A model generated the notes under the pieces. The model made no database searches and was not told where the DNA came from. It was given only the letters and a program-made list of their open reading frames with translations. A DNA stretch of 64,000 bases, taken from the NCBI GenBank assembly GCA_021775805.1, contig JAJFHD010000096.1, positions 1 to 64,000 on the forward strand, given 5' to 3'. Source of the stretch: Alphaproteobacteria bacterium (GTDB taxonomy: Bacteria > Pseudomonadota > Alphaproteobacteria > Rhizobiales > JAJFHC01). Numbering within the stretch: position 1 is the first letter of the stretch; each line of letters opens with the position of its first letter. Position numbers and translations under genes: made by a program. Of the stretch, positions 39,157 through 49,100 are shown one piece after another.

Positions 39157-40860
39157 GTGGGCGACGACAAAAACCAGGGTTTCGCACGCGGTCTTACGAA
39201 TTATGGCGACCGCGACTTTTCACTGTATCTGCGCCGATCGTTCGCAAGTTCGATGGGATATACAACCAAGAGCCTGTCCAAACCGATCGTCGGCATTGCC
39301 TATACCGGTTCCGGGTTCAACAATTGCCACCGCAATTTTCCCGAGCTCCTGGAGGCGGTAAAACGCGGGGTACTCGCTTCGGGCGCTCTGCCGGTAGAAT
39401 TTCCCACGATTTCACTGGGCGAGGTGTTTCTCAACCCGACCAGCCTGAAGTTCCGCAACCTCATGTCCATGGACACCGAGGAGATGATCAGGGCCCAGCC
39501 GATGGATTCGGTGGTTCTCATGGGCGGATGCGACAAGACCGTGCCGGCACAGCTGATGGGTGCGGCCTCGGCCAACCTGCCGGCGGTTCAGATCGTGGCC
39601 GGTCCCATGATGACCTCGAAATACCAGGGTGAGCGCCTGGGCGCCTGCACCGATTGCCGCCGTTTCTGGGGCAAATACCGGGCCGGCGACATCGATCAGG
39701 CCACCATCAATGACATCGAAGGCCGTCTGGCAACCACTGCGGGGACATGCGCTGTCATGGGTACGGCGTCGACCATGGCCTGTATCGCTGAGGCACTCGG
39801 CATGTCCCTGCCCGGAACGGCGGCAATTCCGGCCGTCCACGCCGACCGTCTGCGCGCCGCTGAAGCCACCGGTGAGGCTGCCGTAAGATTGATCGGCAAT
39901 CCCTTAACGCCCGCTGAAATCATAACCAAGGAGTCCGTTGAAAATGCGCTGCGGGTGTTGCTGGCGCTCGGCGGATCGACCAATGCCATCATCCACTTGA
40001 CGGCCATTGCCGGACGACGCGGCATCGACATCCCGCTCGACTGGTTTAACGAGCTCTCCGACCAGACCCCGGTACTGGTCAACCTCAAGCCGGTCGGCGC
40101 CAACTACATGGAAGATTTTTTCGCAGCCGGCGGGGTAGGCGCCGTGTTGCGGGAACTCAAAGGTTCACTCCATCTGGATTGTCCGACTGTTGCCGGTGAA
40201 ACGCTCGGGCAAAGACTTGCCCGAGAGGCCGGCCCGGTCGACCGCGCGGTGATAGCCCCGGGCACGGACCCCCTCGAACCTCAGGGTGGGCTGGTGAGCC
40301 TTTTCGGCAACCTGGCACCTGGAGGTGCGATTCTGAAACGCTCGGCGGCGGACCCGAGCCTGTTCGAGAAGGAAGCCCGGGCAGTCGTGTTCACGTCACT
40401 GGAGGATCTTGCCGAGCGCATTGACGATCCGGATCTGGATGTCACGACAGACGATGCACTGGTCCTCCAGAACGCCGGCCCAAAGAGCCTTTCCGGAATG
40501 CCGGAGGCGGGGTATCTGCCGATACCGAGAAAGCTCGCGGCACAAGGCGTCAAGGACATGATCCGGATATCCGACGCCCGCATGTCCGGCACAGCTTTCG
40601 GGACGATCATTCTGCATGTGACACCAGAAGCTGCCATTGGCGGTGCGCTGGCACTGGTACGAACAGGTGATCGTATCAAACTGTCGGTGTCGGCCCGAAC
40701 CATCGACCTGCTTGTGGATGAGACGGAACTCGATGCCCGGCGTGCCGCTTTGCCGCCGCCGCGCGATACCAACAGCCTGCGGGGGTATGACCGGCTTTAC
40801 GCCGAGGAGGTCCTTCAGGCGGATGAGGGTTGCGATTTTGCCTTTATGAAACCGCGCTGA
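39157..40860 (+). CDS. IlvD/EDD family dehydratase (dihydroxy-acid or sugar-acid dehydratase)
   Basis: MGGCDKTVPAQLMGAASANLPAVQIVAGPMM; ACTDCRRFWGKYRAGDI; GTCAVMGTASTMACIAEALG; DARMSGTAFGTIILHVTPEAA. Confidence 0.95.
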   Translation: MGDDKNQGFARGLTNYGDRDFSLYLRRSFASSMGYTTKSLSKPIVGIAYTGSGFNNCHRNFPELLEAVKRGVLASGALPVEFPTISLGEVFLNPTSLKFRNLMSMDTEEMIRAQPMDSVVLMGGCDKTVPAQLMGAASANLPAVQIVAGPMMTSKYQGERLGACTDCRRFWGKYRAGDIDQATINDIEGRLATTAGTCAVMGTASTMACIAEALGMSLPGTAAIPAVHADRLRAAEATGEAAVRLIGNPLTPAEIITKESVENALRVLLALGGSTNAIIHLTAIAGRRGIDIPLDWFNELSDQTPVLVNLKPVGANYMEDFFAAGGVGAVLRELKGSLHLDCPTVAGETLGQRLAREAGPVDRAVIAPGTDPLEPQGGLVSLFGNLAPGGAILKRSAADPSLFEKEARAVVFTSLEDLAERIDDPDLDVTTDDALVLQNAGPKSLSGMPEAGYLPIPRKLAAQGVKDMIRISDARMSGTAFGTIILHVTPEAAIGGALALVRTGDRIKLSVSARTIDLLVDETELDARRAALPPPRDTNSLRGYDRLYAEEVLQADEGCDFAFMKPR

Positions 40861-40884
40861 CGGTATCGAGATCTGCCGTTGTGG

Positions 40885-41349
40885 TCATTCTGACTGCACG
40901 TTTTGCAAATTTCCCGCGGCCCCGTTTGGAAACACGGCGCTGAAATCCCGGTTGCCAAGCGCAATGTTGGACAGCGTGTGCTTGTCGAGGACATCCAGAA
41001 ACGCCTGCAAGGCTTCCTGCATTACGCCCGGCAGCCGACAGCACCGCGTGATGACGCACTGACTGCCCGTCGAAAAACATTCGACCAGGGCGAAGTCGGG
41101 CTCTGTTGCACGCACCACATCGCCCAACCGGATTTCTTCGGCTGGTTTGCCGAGCCTGAGACCGCCTGACCGACCACGAACGGCTATCAGAAAGTCCGCG
41201 CGCGTCAAGGCATTGACCACCTTCATGAGATGAGCCCGGGAAACCTGATAGGAGTTCGCCATCTCCTCAATCGTCACAAGCCGGTCGTTGGCGGCATGCA
41301 CATACATGAGAACCCGGAAGGCATAGTCGGAAAACTTCGTCAGTTGCAT
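40885..41349 (-). CDS. nsrR: Rrf2-family regulator, NsrR-like (three-Cys Fe-S motif)
   Basis: MQLTKFSDYAFRVLMYVHAANDRLVTIEEMANSYQVSRAHLMKVVN; CFSTGSQCVITRCCRL cysteine cluster; adjacent to truncated haemoglobin. Confidence 0.85.
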   Translation of the reverse strand: MQLTKFSDYAFRVLMYVHAANDRLVTIEEMANSYQVSRAHLMKVVNALTRADFLIAVRGRSGGLRLGKPAEEIRLGDVVRATEPDFALVECFSTGSQCVITRCCRLPGVMQEALQAFLDVLDKHTLSNIALGNRDFSAVFPNGAAGNLQNVQSE

Positions 41350-41420
41350 CTGGCACCTGTGTCAACGGCATTCGAATAGATTCATTCTTGACATATCTTA
41401 TTTTAACGGCAATATGCAAT

Positions 41421-41443
41421 AACATGAATTTAAAATACCTCTT
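41421..41443. promoter_or_regulatory. NsrR-type operator
   Basis: AACATGAATTT-A-AAATACCTCTT, close to the 11-1-11 NsrR consensus AAGATGCATTT-N-AAATGCATCTT. Confidence 0.55.
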
Positions 41444-41456
41444 TTAGGATATTGCC

Positions 41457-41903
41457 ATGTTCCAGAAGATCGAAGATCGCACCGTCAAAGCCGGTGATCC
41501 GGACTTGCGCCGCAACCACCAAGACATCCTGCTTGAAACCGTAGAAAATCCTGATGACGGCCTTCTTGCCACTGCCGTCCCGATCATGCTCGTCGCCTAT
41601 GGCGTGGGGCTCGGAATCGTCGCTTTGTCGCTAGCCGGCAGCGGTGCTGCGCTGTTTGCCATCCTGATCAGTGCCGGCTATGGCGCAGTCTATTTTGGTG
41701 TTCCCCTCGCGATGGCCAGAATGCGGTCGGCATACACTCCTCTGCCTCTGGCCGTTGATGCGCGCAGACGGCCGGATCAGGTTTCTGTTTTCACCGGCCT
41801 GATCGGCCGCGGCGAGGCGGTGCTTCAGATGGTGATCGTTCCCCTGGCCGTAGCCGCAGCGCTCGCCGGATTTTCGATTATCTGGCTCGCCGTCCAGCCA
41901 TGA
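41457..41903 (+). CDS. Uncharacterised small membrane protein, first gene of truncated-haemoglobin operon
   Basis: Multiple hydrophobic segments (AVPIMLVAYGVGLGIVALSL, AALFAILISAGYGAVYFG, VIVPLAVAAALAGFSIIWLAV); ATGA overlap with the next gene. Confidence 0.8.
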   Translation: MFQKIEDRTVKAGDPDLRRNHQDILLETVENPDDGLLATAVPIMLVAYGVGLGIVALSLAGSGAALFAILISAGYGAVYFGVPLAMARMRSAYTPLPLAVDARRRPDQVSVFTGLIGRGEAVLQMVIVPLAVAAALAGFSIIWLAVQP

Positions 41904-42373
41904 TTCGCAGAACACATATCAACGCGCCGGGCGTCGATGCCGGAGTCACCGAGGCCATGATCCACAACCTCGTGCATCGCTTTTATGATCGCGTCCGCCG
42001 TGACCCTCTGCTTGGGCCGGTGTTCAATACGACGGTTGAGGATTGGAGCACTCACCTCGACAAACTCTGCGCCTTCTGGTCATCGGTTACCCTTATGACC
42101 GGCCGCTACAAGGGTACCCCGATGCAGACGCATGCAGCCCTCCCCGACATCTCGGCGGCCCATTTTACCCGTTGGCTGGAACTCTTTTCCGCCACGGCAC
42201 ACGAGGTTTGCCCTCCTGCCGCCGCCGCTCTTTTTGTCGACCGGGCCGAACGCATCGCACGATCCCTGCAGATGGGGATTGCCATCGAGCGCGGCGAAGG
42301 TGTCGTGCGGGGCTCAAGATTGCGCAACCCCATGCAACCATCCAGCAGTTCGACGTCCCTGGAAAGGCAATAA
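41900..42373 (+). CDS. Group III truncated haemoglobin
   Basis: MIHNLVHRFYDRVRRDPLLGPVFNTTVEDWSTHLDKLCAFWSSVTLMTGRYKGTPMQTHAAL. Confidence 0.92.
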   Translation: MIRRTHINAPGVDAGVTEAMIHNLVHRFYDRVRRDPLLGPVFNTTVEDWSTHLDKLCAFWSSVTLMTGRYKGTPMQTHAALPDISAAHFTRWLELFSATAHEVCPPAAAALFVDRAERIARSLQMGIAIERGEGVVRGSRLRNPMQPSSSSTSLERQ

Positions 42374-42522
42374 ACTGCGGGCTGTTCGTCAGCACCATCT
42401 GGCCAATTTGCGACAACCATGACATCATTGCAGTGTAACCTGCCCGGCATCAATCGGGAGGGCACTGCGGGCTGTTGCGGTCACCCTCGCCGCCTGCGCC
42501 ATAACAACTTGGGAGAACCAGT

Positions 42523-43830
<1,308 letters not shown>

Positions 43831-44000
43831 TGGCCGCTGATTGAGAAGATTCTTCGGCGGGGACTTGAGTGCCGAAAGGCAAAGCATGTCTCCGCCGTTT
43901 TTCCCACAGTCAGACGATCCTTTAGCGATGATGCTTGATATGCAGTGCCGTGCGTCCATCTGATGGGCATAGGACGTATTACCTGATCAAAGGATCCGTC

Positions 44001-44399
44001 ATGCCGCCGTCTCTGTCGTCATCCGGAACCGTGCGCTGGATCTATTTTTCGCTGGGGTGGGTCTTCTTCGGCCTGGGCGTGCTCGGCGCATTCCTGCCGG
44101 TCTTGCCGACCACACCGCTCATGATCCTCGCCTTGTGGGCCTTCTCCAAGAGTTCACCGCGTTTTCACGACTGGCTCTATACGCACAAGATTTTCGGACC
44201 GCCGCTTCAGCGCTGGCAGGAACATCGGGTCATACCTGTGATCGCCAAGATTGCCGCAGTCGGCGCCATGACCGCGAGCCTGGCCTATCTGGTGTTTTTC
44301 ACCGCAACGCCCTGGCTCTATCTGATGCTCACGGCGGTATTGATGGCGGCGGGCGCCACATACATCCTGACTAAGCCAAGCCGGGCACCGGGAGACTGA
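44001..44399 (+). CDS. DUF454 (YbaN) family membrane protein
   Basis: GWVFFGLGVLGAFLPVLPTTPLMILALWAFSKSSPRFHDWL. Confidence 0.92.
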   Translation: MPPSLSSSGTVRWIYFSLGWVFFGLGVLGAFLPVLPTTPLMILALWAFSKSSPRFHDWLYTHKIFGPPLQRWQEHRVIPVIAKIAAVGAMTASLAYLVFFTATPWLYLMLTAVLMAAGATYILTKPSRAPGD

Positions 44400-44409
44400 A
44401 TCAACGCGG

Positions 44410-45069
44410 TTATTTCCAGGCAAATTCCGGATGGCTGAAATGAGCGACCCGGGTGGCGGAACCCCGCAAAGCGACCTCGCGGAATTGGTAGAGGATGGCA
44501 GCGGTTGGGGCGTACATGAAATGACCGACCGAGGGTAGAAGCAGTGACAGAACCGGATGTTCCCGTCCATCGGCAGGCAGCAGATGAAGAATTTCATCGC
44601 CATCAATCTCACTCAGAGGAATCCGGAACACTGCCTCGACCTCGCCGGGATCGGGCACGAGTTCAGCGTCTTTGGGTCCCCATACGACGATTGGAGAGAT
44701 GCGAAAACCCGACCGTGTCGTCATGTCGTCAAGCGTACCGATGATGTGATGCGGGCCGATCCTGAGGCCCAGTTCTTCATGCAACTCGCGAAGCGCTGCC
44801 TGTTCAACCGTCTCCCCTTCATCGAGACGTCCTCCGGGCAGTGCGTACTGATTGCTGTGCCGTCTGAGGCCCGCTGAACGCAAAGTCAAAAGCAGGGTAG
44901 CATCCCCGGTTTTCGGGTTTCCAGTCACGACCAGGGCCACGGCAGCCTCACGCAGACTTTCGTCTGCTACATGTGACACGGAAAAAGCGGCAAGGTTCTG
45001 GGTGATGCTGTGGCGCAGCGTCTCGCCATATGCATAGGCCATGTGATTAAGTCCCGAAGCTACGGTCAA
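44410..45069 (-). CDS. NUDIX hydrolase (CoA pyrophosphatase-like)
   Basis: GGRLDEGETVEQAALRELHEELGL Nudix box. Confidence 0.93.
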   Translation of the reverse strand: MTVASGLNHMAYAYGETLRHSITQNLAAFSVSHVADESLREAAVALVVTGNPKTGDATLLLTLRSAGLRRHSNQYALPGGRLDEGETVEQAALRELHEELGLRIGPHHIIGTLDDMTTRSGFRISPIVVWGPKDAELVPDPGEVEAVFRIPLSEIDGDEILHLLPADGREHPVLSLLLPSVGHFMYAPTAAILYQFREVALRGSATRVAHFSHPEFAWK

Positions 45070-45190
45070 TGATTGCTTCGGTATAACAGGTTGATAGGGG
45101 AATCACAGCGCCGTTGTCCCGATCACCGGCAATTGCCTGAAACCATGCAGTCTGGCATCATCATCAAACAAGGTTCTGGACATCTCCACC

Positions 45191-45922
45191 ATGACTTCAA
45201 CCCTTTTGGCAGCCCTCCTGATCGCCTCTGCGGCCGGGCTCATGCGCGGTTTTGCCGGTGTCGGATCCGGTATGCTCATGGCACCCTTTTTTGTGGTGCT
45301 GTTCGGTCCCGTCGAGACGGTCGCGATTATCATTGCAATGGAGATTGTCGTCACGGGTCAGTTGCTGCCGTCTGTCCGCCGCGACATCAACTGGCGCGTC
45401 GTCGCTCCAATGGGGCTGGTCGCCGCCGTGTTCATGCCGGTGGGCAGCTGGCTTCTGGTATCGCTCGATGCCGGCTCGATTGCCATTGGCATCGGGATCC
45501 TGGTGATGGTGTTCGCCCTTCTCCTGATGTCGGGCTGGCGCTATCAGGGTGACAAACCGCTGTGGGCAACCCTGACCGTTGGCGGCGTTTCCGGCGTCCT
45601 CATGGCATTGACCAGCCTGGGCAACCCCCCGGTCATGCTCTACCTGCTCTCAAGCCGGGATAACGCCGCCACCAACCGGGCAAACTTCACGGGCTATTTT
45701 GCCGTTACCCTTTGTGCCCTGATCCTGCAGATGACAGTCGCCGGGTTGATTGGATGGAGCGCCTTGAAAACAGCCGGACTGCTTCTGCCGCCGTTCATGC
45801 TCTGTGCCTGGATCGGGAGCCGTCTGTTCCGAAAGTCCAACGAGACACTCTACCGGCATATTGCCCTGGGCATTCTGTTCTGTGCAGGCATGTACGGTGT
45901 AATCCGTCAGATTGCGGTGTGA
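45191..45922 (+). CDS. TauE/SafE family sulfite exporter-like membrane protein
   Basis: GLMRGFAGVGSGMLMAPFFVVLFGPVETVAIIIAMEI; TauE/SafE topology. Confidence 0.9.
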   Translation: MTSTLLAALLIASAAGLMRGFAGVGSGMLMAPFFVVLFGPVETVAIIIAMEIVVTGQLLPSVRRDINWRVVAPMGLVAAVFMPVGSWLLVSLDAGSIAIGIGILVMVFALLLMSGWRYQGDKPLWATLTVGGVSGVLMALTSLGNPPVMLYLLSSRDNAATNRANFTGYFAVTLCALILQMTVAGLIGWSALKTAGLLLPPFMLCAWIGSRLFRKSNETLYRHIALGILFCAGMYGVIRQIAV

Positions 45923-45964
45923 TGGTGTAGAAACCGAAGATTACTGAAAATTCGACTTGATTGC

Positions 45965-46735
45965 CTAGGACGAGTAGGCCAGTTCGATTTTTACGTCGTT
46001 CTCCCGGCACATTGCCGACAGATTTTCCGTCAGCGGCCGGTCGGTCACAAGGTAGTCGAAATTCGACACATGGCCGATGCGCACAGGCGCCGTTCGTTCG
46101 TGTTTCATGTGATCGATCACAAGGATCGAATGCCGGGCGCATTCGATTGTCGCCTGGGCCACCTTGACCTCGCGATAGTCATAGTCGAGCAGGGTTCCGT
46201 CCTCGTCGATGGCTGACGCACCGATGACCGCATAGTCGACCTTGAATTGACGGATAAAATCCACCGCAGCCTCGCCCACAACCGCCAGATCGGTCGGACG
46301 GACAACACCACCGGCAACAATCACCTCGACCTCCGGTGAACCGCACAGGATATTGACAACATTCATGTTATTGGTAATCACCATCAACCCCAGCCGACCT
46401 CGCAGGGCAGTGGCAACCTGTTCTGTCGTGGTGCCGACAGTAATCAGGATCGAGCAATTGTCGGGGATCAGGGAGGCGGCCCTGATACCGATCAGGCGCT
46501 TTTCCTCCGCCGCCTGGACCCGGCGCACTTCATAACCGTAGTTAGTGACCGTCGATGGCAGAACAGCACCACCGTGCACCCTTTGCAGCAGCCCTCGGTC
46601 GCACAGGTCGTTGAGATCCTTGCGGATGGTTTGCGGTGTCACATCGAATTGACCGGACAGGTCCTCCACACTGACCCGGCCGGTTTGCCGGGCATATTGC
46701 AGAATATCCGAATGCCGTGGAGGAATGGGTTCCAA
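45965..46735 (-). CDS. DeoR/GlpR family transcriptional regulator
   Basis: RHSDILQYARQTGRVSVEDLSGQFDVTPQTIRKDLNDLCDRGLLQRVHGGAV. Confidence 0.95.
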   Translation of the reverse strand: MEPIPPRHSDILQYARQTGRVSVEDLSGQFDVTPQTIRKDLNDLCDRGLLQRVHGGAVLPSTVTNYGYEVRRVQAAEEKRLIGIRAASLIPDNCSILITVGTTTEQVATALRGRLGLMVITNNMNVVNILCGSPEVEVIVAGGVVRPTDLAVVGEAAVDFIRQFKVDYAVIGASAIDEDGTLLDYDYREVKVAQATIECARHSILVIDHMKHERTAPVRIGHVSNFDYLVTDRPLTENLSAMCRENDVKIELAYSS

Positions 46736-46814
46736 ATCAGCGACTCCTCAGCCAGAACTGATCACAAAATACTTCAGAATCAGGCGTATCTCAAGGCGGG
46801 TCGGCGCTGAATCA

Positions 46815-46842
46815 TTCGTTTACATTTCGTTTGGGTTCATTT
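46815..46842. promoter_or_regulatory. Phased TTCRTTT direct repeats upstream of deoR-family gene
   Basis: TTCGTTT (46815-46821), TTCGTTT (46826-46832), TTCATTT (46836-46842). Confidence 0.55.
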
Positions 46843-46898
46843 GGCGGTCATTAATCGACGACAGACGTCTCACGTCCGCAGTCGCCCAACCGACCGAT

Positions 46899-48230
46899 TC
46901 AATTCGACGCCGGCGCAACCGAGACGAAATTATACGACTTGCCGTTAATGTTCTGTCCGGTAACCGTCGTGTTTGCGCGAACCTGTGTTGGCACCACCTG
47001 AAGGGTTTTCTTTTTGGTAACGCGCGACTTCTTCACAGGTGCATTTCCGGACTGATTGAAGTTGAAAGTGGTTGTGCTCCCACGCGTCGCCGTAACCACC
47101 GCTACCGCTTTTTTGACAGGTTTCGCGGCTGGCGGCAGTGTGGATGCACCGTTGCTGAAATTGTATTCCGTGCCGTCCACCACCTGTCGAATCGAGGATT
47201 TCTGCTTGAGTTTTGTTTTTGGTTTTTGATGAGACGCAATTGCGCCCCCTTCGGCGGCACGAACGCGATCACGCCGCTGCAAGCTCGATTTGGCCGGTCT
47301 GACGGCCAGCGAGATCTTGCCGCGTTTCTGCAGCCTTGCTGCCGCTCTGGCTGGAGCCGTTCGGACAGGGAGCGATTCCGCCTTTGCCGTAGATATTGTG
47401 TCCGTGCCATTGAGCGCCGCTACAGAAGCGATCCCTGCCGAAGTGGGCCGCAGATGGACGAGCCGATACCCCCGGCGTTTCAGGTGACCCAGAAGCCGTG
47501 GAAGAACCCGCGCCGTGGTTCGCTTGATGTCGTGCAGAAGGATGATGCCGCGTTTGCGGTATTTGAGCTGCCCAAGGACACTATTGACGATCGAGACGCC
47601 ATCCGAGTGCCTCCAGTCATTGCTGTCGATGTCTGTCCCGACGGTCAGAAACCCTTTTTCGGACAGATAGTCTTTCACAGCCGTAGATTCCTTCAGGTAA
47701 GGAAACCGGAATAACGGTGCCATTGCCCTGACGTGGCCGGTCTTGGAAAGGATACCGTTAAGCGTCGACACATTCCGAGTGATTTCACTCTTGGAACTGC
47801 CAATCGAACGCTGTTTGAGATTGGCATGCGAGTAGGTGTGGAACCCGATGGTATGCCCACGCCGGGCCATATCCGCAACAACGCCTGGAAACGCCCGCGC
47901 CATGCGGCCGACCAGAAAGAACGTAGCCTTCGCGCAAAATTCGTCGAGTGTCGATAGAATCCGTCGCGACGTCGCCGGCAGCGGACCGTCGTCGAATGTG
48001 AGCACGACTTCTTTCTCTCGGAGCAAAGACTCGCTGTCGAGCACACCCTTGACGTGGCTCGAGGTCGACGGATCCAGGTGGATTATCCGCATCGGCAATG
48101 CCTCTTTGCCGCATCCGGCCACCGCCGTTCCCGCGCCAGCCGTCATCATTGCAATCGACAGCACGAGAGCAGACATCGCATTGCGTTTGATTGAAAACCG
48201 GGCGACAGCAGTGCTTATCAAGGCATACAT
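46899..48230 (-). CDS. Secreted polysaccharide deacetylase with low-complexity C-terminal tail
   Basis: KEVVLTFDDGPLPATSRRIL; RRGHTIGFHTYSHANL; NodB-homology motifs. Confidence 0.93.
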   Translation of the reverse strand: MYALISTAVARFSIKRNAMSALVLSIAMMTAGAGTAVAGCGKEALPMRIIHLDPSTSSHVKGVLDSESLLREKEVVLTFDDGPLPATSRRILSTLDEFCAKATFFLVGRMARAFPGVVADMARRGHTIGFHTYSHANLKQRSIGSSKSEITRNVSTLNGILSKTGHVRAMAPLFRFPYLKESTAVKDYLSEKGFLTVGTDIDSNDWRHSDGVSIVNSVLGQLKYRKRGIILLHDIKRTTARVLPRLLGHLKRRGYRLVHLRPTSAGIASVAALNGTDTISTAKAESLPVRTAPARAAARLQKRGKISLAVRPAKSSLQRRDRVRAAEGGAIASHQKPKTKLKQKSSIRQVVDGTEYNFSNGASTLPPAAKPVKKAVAVVTATRGSTTTFNFNQSGNAPVKKSRVTKKKTLQVVPTQVRANTTVTGQNINGKSYNFVSVAPASN

Positions 48231-48371
48231 GTTTTTTCTCTTCTTAGCCTCAACGCAGACCACTAAGAGAAAGATAACCGTGAATGCAGTCTTTCGCTAC
48301 CGAATTGATGGAGACAATCGCAACAGGGTAAACCACTGACGTGATTTCGGCAGACACCCAGCGAAAATGCA

Positions 48372-48403
48372 AAACGGGCGCCCAGCTGTTGCAGCGCCCG
48401 TTT
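48372..48403 (-). terminator. Rho-independent-like terminator of the downstream minus-strand BA14K gene
   Basis: AAACGGGCGC / GCGCCCGTTT, followed on minus strand by TTTTGCATTTT. Confidence 0.75.
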
Positions 48404-48432
48404 CAACTGGCTTGGTTATGCCGGCTACAATC

Positions 48433-48936
48433 CTACTTGCAGAGGCGGAAGCGACCGGAATTGGTTTTGTAATAGCCTGTATCGGGATTGAACGACCGGT
48501 ACTTGCTAGAGCAGTACTGATACCACTCGTCGGACCACGCTGCCGGTCTCACTCTGGCGCGATTGATCTTTTTACGACGGTGGTTTGTCCTCTGCGCATT
48601 GACGCATCTGCGATAGGAGTACTTGTAGGCCCGATTCCATTCGGCACTGCCGTGCACTGCACCGCCAAGCACGCCAACGCCGCCGCCGATGAGCGCGCCT
48701 CTGCCGGCACCTCTGCCACCGTCGATGGCACCGCCGAGAATGGCACCGCCAATGGCGCCGATCAGACCGCCACGCAAGGCATCGTCTCCGCCGCCACCGG
48801 TACGCCGGTCGGCATAATCCCGGGCTTCCCGCTCACAATAGCGCGAGGCCTCTGCAACCGTCGTCATGGCACCGACACTTGCCAGCGCGACGAACGCGAA
48901 AGTTGCCTTTTTCACTGAATTCCTGAATGTCATCAT
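48433..48936 (-). CDS. BA14K-like secreted protein with glycine-zipper
   Basis: GGLIGAIGGAILGGAIDGGRGAGRGALIGGGVGVLGG; C-terminal WYQYCSSKYRSFNPDTGYY (BA14K). Confidence 0.82.
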   Translation of the reverse strand: MMTFRNSVKKATFAFVALASVGAMTTVAEASRYCEREARDYADRRTGGGGDDALRGGLIGAIGGAILGGAIDGGRGAGRGALIGGGVGVLGGAVHGSAEWNRAYKYSYRRCVNAQRTNHRRKKINRARVRPAAWSDEWYQYCSSKYRSFNPDTGYYKTNSGRFRLCK

Positions 48937-49100
48937 CGATATTTCCTCACCTGCAACGCCCTCATACCTTCAAATAGGGCTTTCCGACCCGGATTCCAAG
49001 GGTCAGGGGTCTCTCAGGCCAATATTGCCTATAAAATCATGGTCATATTTTGGGCACGGTCACATTCAATCGGTTGATCGGGTACAACACCCTGAAAAGG

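Noticed and set aside
42374-42522. SAM-II or SAH riboswitch upstream of metY
   Set aside because: Looked for the conserved SAM-II and SAH cores; none could be recognised by eye. A covariance-model search would be decisive
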